This document shows, one piece after another, positions 23,211-32,032 of a stretch of 64,000 nucleotides of DNA. The DNA is taken from positions 96,320 through 160,319 of the forward strand of contig NZ_JAJAUZ010000011.1 of NCBI RefSeq assembly GCF_020532645.1. Reading direction: 5' to 3'. Numbering within the stretch: position 1 is the first letter of the stretch; each line of letters opens with the position of its first letter. Source of the stretch: Streptomyces bambusae. GTDB taxonomy: Bacteria > Actinomycetota > Actinomycetes > Streptomycetales > Streptomycetaceae. A program made the translations under genes and the position numbers. The notes below the pieces were generated by a model. That model did no database searches. It saw only the letters and a program-made list of their open reading frames with translations, and was not told the origin of the DNA.

Positions 23211-25379
23211 ATGCGACCAAGGACGTACGGCAATCTTCCCTCGGAGCTCAGCGGGCTGGTCGGGCGGGGTCGCGAACTCGCCGCGCTGGAGCGGCTGCTG
23301 GAGCGGTCCCGGCTGGTGACGGTCACCGGGGTGGGCGGGGTCGGGAAGTCCCGGCTGGCCCTGCGGGCCGCGGCCGAGGTGCAGGAACGCTACTGCGACG
23401 GCGCCTGGCTGGCCGAGCTGTCGGCGGTGCGTGACCCGGACCTGCTGGCACACGCCCTGAGCGAGGCCCTCGGGCTGACGGACCACACCACCCGGCCGCC
23501 GCGCGCGGTGCTGGCCGAGTACGTGGCCGGCCGCGAGCTGCTGCTGGTCCTGGACGGCTGCGAGCAGCTGGTGGAGCCGTGTGCGGAGCTGGTGCGCGAG
23601 CTGCTGCGGCGGGCGCCGGGGCTGCGGGTGCTGGCCGCGGCCCGGCGGCCGCTGTCGGTGGACGGCGAGCAGGTGTTCCCGCTGGCCCCGCTGGAGCCGG
23701 CCGCGGCGGCGGAGCTGCTGGAGGTGCGGGCGGCGGCGGCCGCACCCGGTTTCCGGGTGGCCGATGCCGACCGGGCGGCGGTGGCCGAGCTGTGCGTACG
23801 GCTGGAGGGGCTGCCGCTGGCGCTGGAGCTGGCGGCGGGCCGGCTGCGCTCGCTGTCCGCAACGCAGGTGCTGGCCCGGCTGGAGGACCGGTTCCGGCTG
23901 CTGACGGGCGGGGCCCGGGGTGCGCTCCCCCGCCATCGGGCGCTGCGGACGGCGATCGGCTGGAGCCACGAGCTGTGCACGGCGGCGGAGCGGCTGCTGT
24001 GGGCGCGGCTGTCGGTGTTCGCGGGCCGGTTCGACCTGGAGGCGGCGGAGTACGTGTGCAGCGGCCCGGACCTGCCGGCGGAGGAGGTCCTCGACGTGCT
24101 GGGCGAGCTGCTGGCGCAGTCGCTGCTGGTCCGCGAGGACGGCCCGGCCGGGGCGCGCTACCGGATGCTGGACACCGTACGGGAGTACGGCGCGCAGTGG
24201 CTGGCGGCGCAGGGCGAGGCGGGCCGGGTGCGGCGGCGGCACCGGGACTGGTACATGGGGCTGGCGACCTGGTGCGAGCTGGACTGGTTCAGTCCGCGGC
24301 AGCAGGAGGTGGCGGCGCTGGTGGATGCGGAGCTGCCGAACCTGCGGCTGGCGCTGGAGACCTGCCTGGACGATCCGGCGGAGGCGCACCTGGGCCAGTA
24401 CCTGGCGGGCACGCTGTGGTTCTGCTGGGCGGGCTGCGGCCGGCTGGCGGAGGGCCGGCACTGGCTGGACCGGGCGCTGGAGGCGGCCGCCCGGGAGACC
24501 GCGCACGACGGCTCGCGCCTGAAGGCACTGTGGGTGCTGGGGTACGTGGCCTGCCTGCAGGGCGATGCGGTGGCGGCGCTGGGTGCGCTGCACGAGTGCC
24601 GGGAGGGCGCGGAGCAGGCGGACAGTCCGCTGGCGGCGGCGTACGCGGTGCACCGGCTGGGCTGCCTGGCCCTGGTGTCGGACGACATGGAGCGGGCCGG
24701 CGAGCTGCTGGGCGATGCGCTGGAGCGGTACCGGCAGGCCGGGGAGCTCAACAGCAACGTGCTGATGTGCCAGGTGGAGCTGGCGATGGCGCTGGCGTTC
24801 CAGGGGGACCTGCCGGGGGCGCTGGAGCTGTGCCACGAGGTGCGGGAGATCTGCGAGGACCGCGGGGAGCAGTGGAGCCGGGCGTACGCGCTGTACGTCC
24901 TGGCGTACGCGGCGCTGGGGGCCGGGGACTGCGGGCAGGCCCGGCGGCTGCTGGTGGAGTGCGTGACGATCAACCACACGTTCCACGACCTGCTGGGGCT
25001 GGTGCTGGCGCTGGAGCTGCTGGCGCTGGTGACGGTGAGCGAGGGGGACGCCGGGGAGGCGGCGGTGCTCCAGGGGGCGGCCGAGGAGATGTGGCGGTCG
25101 GTGGGGTTGCAGCTGTTCGGCTCGGGGTACTTCAACGGCCCGCGGCTGGCCTGCCGGCAGCAGGCGTCCGAGCTGCTGGGGGCGGCCGGTTACGCCGAGC
25201 GGGTGGCGGAGGGGCGGCTGCTGCCGCTGGATCCGCTGGTGGAGCGGGCGGTGCGGTTCCGGGTCCGGCGGCTGCCGCAGGCCGGCGGCACCGGCGGCGG
25301 GCGGGCGGCGGCCCGGCGCGGGCAGGTCCCGGACAGCAGGAAGCCCGCCGGCTCCCCTTCCGGGGAACCGACGGGCTGA
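23211..25379 (+). CDS. STAND (AfsR-like) ATPase with TPR repeats, no DNA-binding domain
   Basis: A 722-residue predicted signal-transduction ATPase. The N-terminus begins directly with the NOD module: SGLVGRGRELAALERLL, Walker A GVGGVGKS (40-47), Walker B LLLVLDGCEQLVEP (about 109-122), AARRPLSVDGE (sensor) and LPLALELAAGRLRSL (GxP-like). A winged-helix segment (RHRALRTAIGWSHEL) and about 350 residues of TPR-like helices follow. AfsR/SARP or LuxR regulators with this ATPase normally carry an N-terminal SARP or C-terminal HTH; neither is seen here. The ATG at 23211 fits the domain start. It is divergent from the DUF948 gene and is read against rpsD. Confidence 0.85.
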   Translation: MRPRTYGNLPSELSGLVGRGRELAALERLLERSRLVTVTGVGGVGKSRLALRAAAEVQERYCDGAWLAELSAVRDPDLLAHALSEALGLTDHTTRPPRAVLAEYVAGRELLLVLDGCEQLVEPCAELVRELLRRAPGLRVLAAARRPLSVDGEQVFPLAPLEPAAAAELLEVRAAAAAPGFRVADADRAAVAELCVRLEGLPLALELAAGRLRSLSATQVLARLEDRFRLLTGGARGALPRHRALRTAIGWSHELCTAAERLLWARLSVFAGRFDLEAAEYVCSGPDLPAEEVLDVLGELLAQSLLVREDGPAGARYRMLDTVREYGAQWLAAQGEAGRVRRRHRDWYMGLATWCELDWFSPRQQEVAALVDAELPNLRLALETCLDDPAEAHLGQYLAGTLWFCWAGCGRLAEGRHWLDRALEAAARETAHDGSRLKALWVLGYVACLQGDAVAALGALHECREGAEQADSPLAAAYAVHRLGCLALVSDDMERAGELLGDALERYRQAGELNSNVLMCQVELAMALAFQGDLPGALELCHEVREICEDRGEQWSRAYALYVLAYAALGAGDCGQARRLLVECVTINHTFHDLLGLVLALELLALVTVSEGDAGEAAVLQGAAEEMWRSVGLQLFGSGYFNGPRLACRQQASELLGAAGYAERVAEGRLLPLDPLVERAVRFRVRRLPQAGGTGGGRAAARRGQVPDSRKPAGSPSGEPTG
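25342..25377 (-). terminator. rpsD terminator embedded in the 3' end of the STAND gene
   Basis: Arms 25342-25357 and 25362-25377 pair over 16 positions; on the minus-strand RNA the two non-Watson-Crick positions are G-U. It lies 29 bases past the rpsD stop and inside the final codons of the convergent STAND gene, whose C-terminal residues (KPAGSPSGEPTG) are therefore partly dictated by the hairpin. Confidence 0.65.
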
Positions 25380-25405
25380 CCAGCCTGTGAGTGGCTACTC
25401 CCGCA

Positions 25406-26017
25406 TCAGCGGGCGTAGTACTCGACGACCAGCTGCTCGTCGCAGATGACCGGGATTTCCTTGCGGTTCGGCTCGCGGTCCAGGCGGAAGGCCAGGGCCT
25501 TCAGGTTGACCTGCAGGTAGCGCGGGGTCTCGCCCTCACCGGCGTAGCCACCCTCGCGGGCAACCTGGAAGGGGTGCTTCTCGCGGCTGCGCTCGCGGAC
25601 CGTGATGACGTCGTCGGGACGCACGCGGAACGACGGCTTGTCGACCTTGCCGCCGTTGACCTCGATGTGACCGTGGACGACCATCTGGCGGGCCTGGTAG
25701 ATGGTGCGGGCGATGCCGGCACGCAGGACCAGGGCGTCCAGACGACGCTCGAGCTCGACCACCAGGGCCTCGCCGGTCTTGCCGGAGACCTTCTTGGCGC
25801 GGTCGTAGGCGCGGGCCATCTGCTTCTCGGAGATGTCGTACTGCGCGCGCAGACGCTGCTTCTCCAGCAGACGGACCTTGTAGTCCGAGTTCTGCTTGCG
25901 GCCACGGCCGTGCTCGCCCGGCGGGTAGGGGCGGGCCTCAAAGTACTTGACGGCCTTCGGGGTCAGCGCAATGCCGAGGGCACGCGACTTCTTGACCTTG
26001 GGTCGCTTCTGGTTCAC
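25406..26017 (-). CDS. rpsD: 30S ribosomal protein S4
   Basis: A primary 16S rRNA-binding protein of the small subunit. The 203 residues contain the N-terminal S4 domain ([39 protein letters not shown]) and the S4 RNA-binding domain ([48 protein letters not shown]). It starts at GTG 26015-26017 with GGAGG upstream and stands alone, away from the main rpl/rpsK-rpoA operon, as in other Streptomyces. The upstream gap to the divergent DUF2470 gene is only 55 bases and contains an iron box. Confidence 0.97.
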   Translation of the reverse strand: MNQKRPKVKKSRALGIALTPKAVKYFEARPYPPGEHGRGRKQNSDYKVRLLEKQRLRAQYDISEKQMARAYDRAKKVSGKTGEALVVELERRLDALVLRAGIARTIYQARQMVVHGHIEVNGGKVDKPSFRVRPDDVITVRERSREKHPFQVAREGGYAGEGETPRYLQVNLKALAFRLDREPNRKEIPVICDEQLVVEYYAR

Positions 26018-26039
26018 GGGGAACCTACCTCCATGTAAG

Positions 26040-26058
26040 TTAGGTGAGGCTTACCTTA
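26040..26058 (+). promoter_or_regulatory. Iron box (IdeR/DmdR operator)
   Basis: TTAGGTGAGGCTTACCTTA matches the 19-bp actinobacterial iron box TTAGGTTAGGCTAACCTAA at 16 of 19 positions and keeps the dyad. It lies 14 bases before the DUF2470 start, immediately upstream of its ribosome-binding site (GAGGAGG at 26061-26067), and 22 bases upstream of the rpsD GTG. Fe2+-loaded DmdR1 would be expected to block transcription of the DUF2470 gene in iron-replete cells. Confidence 0.82.
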
Positions 26059-26072
26059 GCGAGGAGGACGTA

Positions 26073-26993
26073 ATGTCTCGACCACATGGGATCCCCCTGC
26101 CCAGTGCGCATCGCAGTTCGGATTCCAGTGCAACGGAATCCGCTTTCGACGACGTTAAGCAAGGTCAGCCGCGTCCCAGGGAAGGCGTTCGGCAGCTCAC
26201 CGGAGCCGAACGCGTACGAACCCTCGTAGAGTCCAACGCCTCAGTATCCCTCACGCTTCAGGGTGCTCACGACACGCGTGAGTCCGAGGAGTTCGGGACA
26301 GGGGTGCCGGTCGCACGGACCGTCACCCCGGACGGGGACGTGATTCTCCTTGTTTCCGGGGAATCCGCGGCTGCCAGGGCGGCCGCTCACGCCCAGGACG
26401 ACGACCTCCCGGCCGTGATCGAGATCACGGACGTGGCGCCGGTGTCCGTGCCCCATCGTATCCGGGCCCGCGTGCAGCTGGCCGGGTGGCTGACGCCGGT
26501 CCGCAACGACGAGCGGGCGGCCTGCGCGATGCTGCTGGCCGAACGCCATCCGGTGGGCGAGATCCTCGGCATGGCCGAGGCGCTGTCCGAGGACCCGGAG
26601 TCCGGCCGGTTCGGGCGGCCCGCCTGGATGCTGCTCCGGCTGGAGGTCGGCGAGATCGCCCTCGACGACCTGTGGGGCGCCGAGCCGGTGGATCCCGCGG
26701 AGCTGGGCGAGGCCCGGCCGGACCCGCTGGTGGACCACGAGAGCGAGCTGCTCCAGCACCTGCACGCGGCGCACGGCGACCAGGTGCAGCAGCTGGCTGC
26801 GCTGGCGGGGGTCCGGGCGGCGGACGCGGCGGCCGGACGGGCGGTACCGGTGGCGCTGGACCGGTTCGGGCTGCGGATCCGGTTCACGGGCGAGCGGCCG
26901 TTCGACGCGCGGTTCGACTTCGTGGAGCCGGTGCGGGACGTGTGCGGGCTCCGGCGGGCGATGCACCACCTGTTCGAGGCGGCCGGTCACTGA
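26073..26993 (+). CDS. DUF2470-domain protein (heme/iron-linked, HugZ-like C-terminus)
   Basis: A 306-residue cytosolic protein. An FMN-binding split-barrel-like region (RTLVESNASVSLTLQGAHDT to RLEVGEIALDDLWGAEPV, about 50-215) is followed by a C-terminal DUF2470 domain (LLQHLHAAHGDQVQQLAAL through RFDFVEPVRDVCGLRRAMHHL, about 225-300). The layout is that of HugZ/HutZ heme-degrading proteins, where DUF2470 includes the heme-site region. The iron box at its start supports iron-starvation induction. The ATG at 26073 has an excellent GAGGAGG ribosome-binding site. The stop overlaps the convergent HNH gene by 7 bases. Heme oxygenase activity is an inference only. Confidence 0.82.
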   Translation: MSRPHGIPLPSAHRSSDSSATESAFDDVKQGQPRPREGVRQLTGAERVRTLVESNASVSLTLQGAHDTRESEEFGTGVPVARTVTPDGDVILLVSGESAAARAAAHAQDDDLPAVIEITDVAPVSVPHRIRARVQLAGWLTPVRNDERAACAMLLAERHPVGEILGMAEALSEDPESGRFGRPAWMLLRLEVGEIALDDLWGAEPVDPAELGEARPDPLVDHESELLQHLHAAHGDQVQQLAALAGVRAADAAAGRAVPVALDRFGLRIRFTGERPFDARFDFVEPVRDVCGLRRAMHHLFEAAGH

Positions 26994-27691
26994 GGGCAGC
27001 CGGCCAGCATCCCGGAGAGGGCCTGCCGCTCCTCCGGGGTGACGGTCAGCCCGTACTTGGCCTTGATGCCGGTCCAGCGGCGGGCGTACTCGCACCAGAA
27101 GGCCCGGCGCGGCGGCCGCCACTTGTCCGGGGTCCGGCTGCCCTTGTCCTGGTTGGCCTGCTTGTCCACGGCGAGCAGCACGTCGAGGTCGTTCGCGTAC
27201 GTGAGGCGGCGCTGCGGGGTCCACGCGTACGCGCCCGCCCGCCAGGCCGCCGCCAGCGCCACGACGTGGTCGGTCTCGATCTGCGAGGCGCGGCGGTACG
27301 AGTAGGGGTGCGTGGCTCCGGTGTACGGGTCGTGCAGGGTTCCGGCGAGCACGACGCACGGGTTGCGGTCGCCGGTCCGGGCCGCCGTCAGGTCCCTGCG
27401 GAGGACGTCGTCCCGGGTGTCGCACCCGTTGCGCCCGCCGGGGGCGTCCGTCTCGTCGGACCAGGTCCGGCCGAACTCCTCGCGGCGGTAGCTCTCCCAG
27501 TTCCTGCCGCGGGCGGTCGTGAGCTGCGCGAGGCGGGCCGTTGCCTCGGCGGCGGTCGGGGGGAAACCGGGGCTTGTGAGCCGGGCCGCGATCGGGGGGC
27601 CGGCGGCTTCCGGGCCGGGGGCGCAGCCGGAGCCCAGTGCGGCCAGGGCGGCCGTGGCCGCGGCGACGAAGGAGTTCCGGGCGCTGCGCAT
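26987..27691 (-). CDS. Exported HNH (DUF1524-type) endonuclease family protein
   Basis: A 234-residue protein with an N-terminal signal sequence (about 1-25, SARNSFVAAATAALAALGSG). The Cys23 after it is preceded by GSG rather than a proper lipobox, so secretion rather than lipidation is favoured. The nuclease domain has SQIETDHVVALAAAW (Asp141, His142) and AVDKQANQDKGSRTPDKW (Asn180, Lys183), the His-Asn-Lys pattern of secreted HNH nucleases common in Streptomyces. Cysteines at 90, 112 and 200 could form disulphides. Probable roles are nucleic acid scavenging or interbacterial competition. It is convergent with the DUF2470 gene, overlapping by 7 bases. Confidence 0.85.
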   Translation of the reverse strand: MRSARNSFVAAATAALAALGSGCAPGPEAAGPPIAARLTSPGFPPTAAEATARLAQLTTARGRNWESYRREEFGRTWSDETDAPGGRNGCDTRDDVLRRDLTAARTGDRNPCVVLAGTLHDPYTGATHPYSYRRASQIETDHVVALAAAWRAGAYAWTPQRRLTYANDLDVLLAVDKQANQDKGSRTPDKWRPPRRAFWCEYARRWTGIKAKYGLTVTPEERQALSGMLAGCPQ

Positions 27692-27727
27692 GCGCTGAGC
27701 TGTTCCCCTCCCCGCCCCTCCCCGAAA

Positions 27728-27776
27728 CCGGGGCTCCGCCCCGGACCCCGGTCCTCAAACGCCGGACGGGCTCGAT
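27728..27776 (-). repeat. Dispersed GC-rich intergenic element, copy 2a
   Basis: The minus strand reads GAGCCCGTCCGGCGTTTGAG, then GACCGGGGTCCGGGGCGGAG and a CCCCG hairpin end. It lies upstream of the HNH gene start and downstream of rarA, as one arm of an inverted pair with copy 2b about 86 bases away. Confidence 0.85.
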
Positions 27777-27861
27777 GATGCCCCGCTCGTACTTCGCCTG
27801 CGGGCCGAACGTTGTCCGCAGGCTGAGGTCCGCCCGTCGGCCGGATGCCGCGGGGCAAAAA

Positions 27862-27908
27862 CCAGCCTCGCCGGCGTTTGAGGCGCGGGGTGCGGGGCGG
27901 AGCCCCGG
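27862..27908 (+). repeat. Dispersed GC-rich intergenic element, copy 2b (inverted)
   Basis: The plus strand reads CCAGCCTCGCCGGCGTTTGA, then GGCGCGGGGTGCGGGGCGGA and GCCCCGG. It is the inverted partner of copy 2a, so the whole 236-base rarA/HNH spacer (27692-27927) is mostly these two copies and could fold into a large hairpin. Confidence 0.8.
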
Positions 27909-27927
27909 AGCGCCGGCAGGCGCAGGG

Positions 27928-29283
27928 TCAGGGCTGGTCGCCGCGGAGGCGGGCGCGGACCCGTTCGACCACGTCGGCATAGCGCGCCTCGGCCCCGTAC
28001 CGCGTCGGCTCGTAGTAGCGACGCCCATGGATCTTGTCCGGCGCGTACTGCTGCGCGGCGATCCCGCCCGGCACGTCGTGCGGGTACACGTACCCCTGCG
28101 CATGCCCCAGCTTCGCCGCCCCCTTGTAGTGCCCGTCCCGCAGATGCGCCGGCACCGGCCCCGCCAGCCCCGCCCGTACGTCCGCCAGGGCCGCCCCGAT
28201 CGCGGTGGTCGCGGTGTTGGACTTCGGCGCCAGGGCCAGCGCGATCGTCGCGTGCGAGAGGGTCAGCGCCGCCTCGGGGAACCCGATCATCGCCACGGCC
28301 TGCGCCGCCGCCACCGCGGTCGGCAGGGCGGTGGGATCGGCCAGCCCGATGTCCTCGCTCGCCGAGATCATCAGCCGCCGTGCGATGAACCGCGGGTCCT
28401 CCCCCGCCTCGATCATCCGAGCCAGGTAGTGCAGCGCCGCGTCGACGTCCGACCCGCGGATCGACTTGATCAGCGCGCTGGCCACGTCGTAGTGCTGGTC
28501 ACCGTCGCGGTCGTACTTCACCGCCGCCCGGTCCACCGCCTCCTCGACCGTCTGCAGCGTGATCTCCGGCTCGCCCTTGGCGATCGCCGACCCGGCCCCG
28601 GCCTCCAGCGCGGTCAGCGCCCGCCGCGCGTCGCCGCCGGCGATCCGCAGCAGGTGCGCCTCCGCGTCGGCCGGCAGCGTCACCGCCCCGCCGAGCCCGC
28701 GCTCCTCGGTGAGCGCCCGGTGCAGCAGCCCGCTGAGGTCCTCGTCGGTGAGCGGTTCGAGGGTGAGCAGCAGCGACCGGGACAGCAGCGGGGAGATCAC
28801 CGAGAAGTACGGGTTCTCCGTCGTCGCGGCGATCAGTGTGACCCAGCGGTTCTCGACCGCCGGCAGCAGCGAGTCCTGCTGCGCCTTGCTGAAGCGGTGG
28901 ATCTCGTCGAGGAAGAGCACGGTCTCCTTGCCGTACCCGCCGGCCGCCCGGCGCGCGCCCTCGATGACGGCGCGCACCTCCTTGACCCCGGCCGTGATCG
29001 CGGACAGCTCCACGAACCGCTTCTGCGTCGCCTGGCTGACCACGTACGCGAGGGTGGTCTTGCCGATGCCCGGCGGCCCCCAGAGGATCACCGAGGAGGC
29101 GCCCGCCGGGCCGCCGCTCCCGTCGCCGACCAGCCGCCGCAGCGGCGAGCCGGGCTTCAGCAGGTGCTGCTGGCCGACCACCTCGTCGAGGGTGCGCGGC
29201 CGCATCCGGACGGCGAGCGGCGAGCTCGCGGGGTCCTTCTCCTGGCGGTCCTCGGCGGCGGCGGTGAACAGATCGGGTTCCAC
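27928..29283 (-). CDS. rarA: Replication-associated recombination protein A (RarA/MgsA AAA+ ATPase)
   Basis: An AAA+ ATPase acting at stalled forks, related to clamp-loader subunits and WRNIP1. The 451 residues have [17 protein letters not shown], Walker [12 protein letters not shown], Walker [15 protein letters not shown], sensor 1 [12 protein letters not shown], and a C-terminal tetramerisation region ([60 protein letters not shown]). It begins at a GTG (29281-29283). The length is typical. It is apparently monocistronic. Confidence 0.96.
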   Translation of the reverse strand: MEPDLFTAAAEDRQEKDPASSPLAVRMRPRTLDEVVGQQHLLKPGSPLRRLVGDGSGGPAGASSVILWGPPGIGKTTLAYVVSQATQKRFVELSAITAGVKEVRAVIEGARRAAGGYGKETVLFLDEIHRFSKAQQDSLLPAVENRWVTLIAATTENPYFSVISPLLSRSLLLTLEPLTDEDLSGLLHRALTEERGLGGAVTLPADAEAHLLRIAGGDARRALTALEAGAGSAIAKGEPEITLQTVEEAVDRAAVKYDRDGDQHYDVASALIKSIRGSDVDAALHYLARMIEAGEDPRFIARRLMISASEDIGLADPTALPTAVAAAQAVAMIGFPEAALTLSHATIALALAPKSNTATTAIGAALADVRAGLAGPVPAHLRDGHYKGAAKLGHAQGYVYPHDVPGGIAAQQYAPDKIHGRRYYEPTRYGAEARYADVVERVRARLRGDQP

Positions 29284-29336
29284 CCCTGAAGCCTATGACA
29301 GGGCTCGGACACTCCGGCCGCGGCCGCCGGTGCGGC

Positions 29337-29951
29337 TCAGGAGGTCCAGAAGTCCCACCAGCGGGTGAGGATCAGCATGCCGATGATCCCGATGTGCAGC
29401 ACCGGGAGCACCCAGGTGAACTCCTCCAGGAACCCCTTGAGCCAGCCCGGCGCGGGCAGCAGTCCGGCGCGCACGTTGTGGGAGGTGAGGTACCAGAACA
29501 GCAGGATGGTGGCGACCCAGGCCAGGCAGCACCACAGGCACAGCGAGTTGATGCGGTACAGCGACTGGAACATCAGCCACATGCAGAAGCCGACGCCGAA
29601 CAGCGCGCCCGCGTTGAAGGTGAGCCAGTACCAGCGGCCGAACCGGGCCCCGGCCAGCAGGCTCATGCCCACGCAGATCACGACGGCGTAGGAGACGAGG
29701 CCGAGCATCGGGTTCGGGAAGCCGAACGCGGAGGCCTGCTCGCTCTTCATGATGTTGCCGCAGGCCACGACGGGGTTGAGGCTGCAGCCGGGGACGAACG
29801 ACGGGTCTTCGAGCAGCTTGAACTTGTCGATCGTGATCACCCACGCGGCGAGCAGCCCCGCCGCTCCCGTGATCACCAGCAGCCAGGCCAGCGCCCGGCT
29901 CGCCCCGACGGTCCGTCCGGTCTTCTCGCCCGTAGTCGTCATGCGGTGCAT
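29337..29951 (-). CDS. Vitamin K epoxide reductase family protein
   Basis: A membrane thiol oxidoreductase that reoxidises a DsbA-like partner using quinone, driving extracytoplasmic disulphide formation. The 204-residue protein has about five transmembrane helices, the loop cysteines Cys56 and Cys64 (PGCSLNPVVACGNIMKSEQ) and the active-site CLWC at 138-141. The conserved FGFPNPMLGLVSYAVV segment identifies bacterial VKOR. There is no fused thioredoxin domain. Two ATGs, 29949-29951 and 29940-29942 (starting MTTTGEK), are possible; neither has a clear ribosome-binding site. Confidence 0.93.
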   Translation of the reverse strand: MHRMTTTGEKTGRTVGASRALAWLLVITGAAGLLAAWVITIDKFKLLEDPSFVPGCSLNPVVACGNIMKSEQASAFGFPNPMLGLVSYAVVICVGMSLLAGARFGRWYWLTFNAGALFGVGFCMWLMFQSLYRINSLCLWCCLAWVATILLFWYLTSHNVRAGLLPAPGWLKGFLEEFTWVLPVLHIGIIGMLILTRWWDFWTS

Positions 29952-30010
29952 TCTGCCGCACCCGTCACCGCGGTCCGCACGGTGCGTCCCCGGTCCGGAG
30001 GCCGGCCGGT

Positions 30011-30044
30011 GCGCGGCCGGGCGGCGGCTGCCGCCCGGCCGCGC
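30011..30044 (-). terminator. Terminator downstream of hisS
   Basis: A perfect 15-bp stem (30011-30025 / 30030-30044, GCGCGGCCGGGCGGC) with a 4-base loop starts 4 bases after the hisS stop on the minus strand. It has no T-run. Confidence 0.7.
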
Positions 30045-30048
30045 CGGG

Positions 30049-31311
30049 TCACGCGAGCTTCGCGCGGACGGTCTCGACCAGACCCTCCAGGGCCACCGCG
30101 GTCTGCTCGCCGGACTCCATGTCCTTGAGCTGGACCACGCCGTCGGCGAGGTCCCGGTCGCCGGCGATCAGGGCGAGGCGCGCGCCGGAGCGGTTGGCGC
30201 CCTTCATCGCGGCCTTCATGCCCTTGCCGCCGTACGAGAAGTCCGCGGCGATGTCCGCCGTGCGGAGCTGGGTGACGATGCCGAACAGGACGCGCTTGGC
30301 CTCGTCGCCCAGCGGGACCGCGTAGACCTCGGTGACCGGCGGGATGTCGAGTTCGACGCCCTCGGCCTCCAGGGCCAGCACGGTGCGGTCGACGCCGAGG
30401 GCCCAGCCCACGGAGGGCAGCGCGGGGCCGCCGATCATCTCGGACAGGCCGTCGTAACGGCCGCCGCCGCCTACCGCGGACTGCGAGCCCAGGCCGTCGT
30501 GGACGAACTCGAAGGTGGTGCGGGTGTAGTAGTCAAGGCCGCGGACGAGCTTCAGGTCGTCCTCGAAGGCGACGCCCGCGGCGGTGATCAGCGAGCGCAC
30601 CTCCTCGTGGTACGCCTTGCAGGCCTCGCACAGGTGGTCGCGCAGCAGCGGCGCGTCCACGAGCTGCTTCTGCACGTCGGGGCGCTTGTCGTCGAGGACC
30701 CGCAGCGGGTTGATCTCGGCGCGGCGCAGGGTCTCCTCGTCGAGGTCGAGCCCGCGCAGGAAGCCCTGGAGCGCCTCGCGGTAGACCGGGCGGCACTCCT
30801 TGTCGCCGAGCGAGTTGAGCAGGATGCGGAAGTTCCGCAGACCCAGCGAGCGGTACGCCTGGTCGGCGAGGATGATCAGCTCGGCGTCCAGGGCCGGGTC
30901 CTCGGCGCCGATGGCCTCGGCGCCGACCTGCGAGAAGTGCCGGTAGCGGCCCTTCTGCGGGCGCTCGTAGCGGTAGTACGAGCCGGAGTACCAGAGCTTG
31001 ACGGGCAGGCCGCCCGCCTTGTGGAGGTTCGCCTCCAGTGCCGCGCGCAGCACCGACGCCGTGCCCTCGGGGCGCAGTGCCAGGTTGGCGCCGCCCTTGG
31101 TGGTCAGCGTGAACATTTCCTTGGTGACGATGTCGGTGGACTCGCCGACACCGCGGGCGAACAGTTCGACGTCCTCGAAGCCGGGGGTCTCGACGTACCC
31201 GTAGCCGGCCTTGCGCAGCGGGGCGGAGATGGCCTCGCGGACGGCCAGGTACTGGGCCGAGAACGGCGGGATGAGGTCGTAGGTGCCCTTGGGGGCCTTG
31301 AAGGTGCTCAC
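30049..31311 (-). CDS. hisS: Histidyl-tRNA synthetase
   Basis: Charges tRNA-His. The 420-residue class II enzyme has motif 1 region ([21 protein letters not shown]), motif 2 ([25 protein letters not shown]), the histidine-specific [19 protein letters not shown] and [21 protein letters not shown] (motif 3 region), and the anticodon-binding domain at the C-terminus. It starts at GTG 31309-31311, 10 bases after the MBL hydrolase stop, so the two are likely cotranscribed. Confidence 0.97.
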   Translation of the reverse strand: MSTFKAPKGTYDLIPPFSAQYLAVREAISAPLRKAGYGYVETPGFEDVELFARGVGESTDIVTKEMFTLTTKGGANLALRPEGTASVLRAALEANLHKAGGLPVKLWYSGSYYRYERPQKGRYRHFSQVGAEAIGAEDPALDAELIILADQAYRSLGLRNFRILLNSLGDKECRPVYREALQGFLRGLDLDEETLRRAEINPLRVLDDKRPDVQKQLVDAPLLRDHLCEACKAYHEEVRSLITAAGVAFEDDLKLVRGLDYYTRTTFEFVHDGLGSQSAVGGGGRYDGLSEMIGGPALPSVGWALGVDRTVLALEAEGVELDIPPVTEVYAVPLGDEAKRVLFGIVTQLRTADIAADFSYGGKGMKAAMKGANRSGARLALIAGDRDLADGVVQLKDMESGEQTAVALEGLVETVRAKLA

Positions 31312-31321
31312 GAAACTCTCG

Positions 31322-32032
31322 TCACATTCCTCGTCGTGGGGCGGCGGAGCCGCCTCCCTGGCCGGCGGCGACTTCCCGGAGGTACGGGTTGGTCGCGCGC
31401 TCGCGGCCGATGGTGGTCTGGGGACCGTGTCCGGACAGCACCACGGTCGAGTCGTCGAGCGGCAGGCACACGCGGGCCAGCGATTCGAGCATCTCGGCGT
31501 GGGAGCCGCCGGGCAGGTCGGTGCGTCCGATGGAGCCGGCGAAGAGCAGGTCGCCCGAGAAGAAGACCGGGGGGATGTCGGCCGCCTCGGGCATCCGGAA
31601 GGTCACCGACCCCTTGGTATGGCCGGGCGCGTGCGCGACGGAGAAGTCGAGGCCGGCGAGCTTGAGGGCACTGCCGTCGGTCAGCTCGCGGACGTCGTCC
31701 GGCTCGCCCACGGTCAGCTCGCCCATCAGCGGCATCCCGATGGACCGGCCGAGCGCCTTCTCCGGGTCGCTCATCATGTACCGGTCCTCGGGGTGGATCC
31801 AGGCCGGCACGTCGTGCGCGCCGCACACCGGGACCACGGAGGCCACATGGTCGATGTGGCCGTGGGTGAGGACGACCGCGACGGGCTTGAGACGGTGCTT
31901 CTTCAGCGTCTCCTCGACTCCCTGGGCGGCCTGGTGGCCCGGGTCGATGATGACGCACTCCTCACCGGCGGCGGGGGCGACCACGTAGCAGTTGGTCCCC
32001 CAGGCCCCGGCGGGGAACCCGGCAATGAGCAC
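31322..32032 (-). CDS. MBL-fold metallo-hydrolase (glyoxalase II-like)
   Basis: A 236-residue zinc hydrolase with the motif [20 protein letters not shown] near the start, [14 protein letters not shown] and [38 protein letters not shown] is the C-terminal His motif. This is the YcbL/glyoxalase II-like subfamily often found upstream of hisS or relA in actinobacteria. The substrate is not fixed by sequence; hydroxyacylglutathione is unlikely because actinomycetes use mycothiol, so a mycothiol thioester is possible. The start is GTG 32030-32032. Confidence 0.9.
   Translation of the reverse strand: MLIAGFPAGAWGTNCYVVAPAAGEECVIIDPGHQAAQGVEETLKKHRLKPVAVVLTHGHIDHVASVVPVCGAHDVPAWIHPEDRYMMSDPEKALGRSIGMPLMGELTVGEPDDVRELTDGSALKLAGLDFSVAHAPGHTKGSVTFRMPEAADIPPVFFSGDLLFAGSIGRTDLPGGSHAEMLESLARVCLPLDDSTVVLSGHGPQTTIGRERATNPYLREVAAGQGGGSAAPRRGM

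Noticed and set aside
22629..24986. 785-residue minus-strand frame covering DUF948 and the STAND gene
   Set aside because: Only the last 148 codons match DUF948; the rest is a shadow of the STAND gene.
27620..27691. Lipoprotein signal on the HNH nuclease
   Set aside because: The residue at -3 from Cys23 is Gly, not Leu/Val/Ile, so the lipobox is not met.
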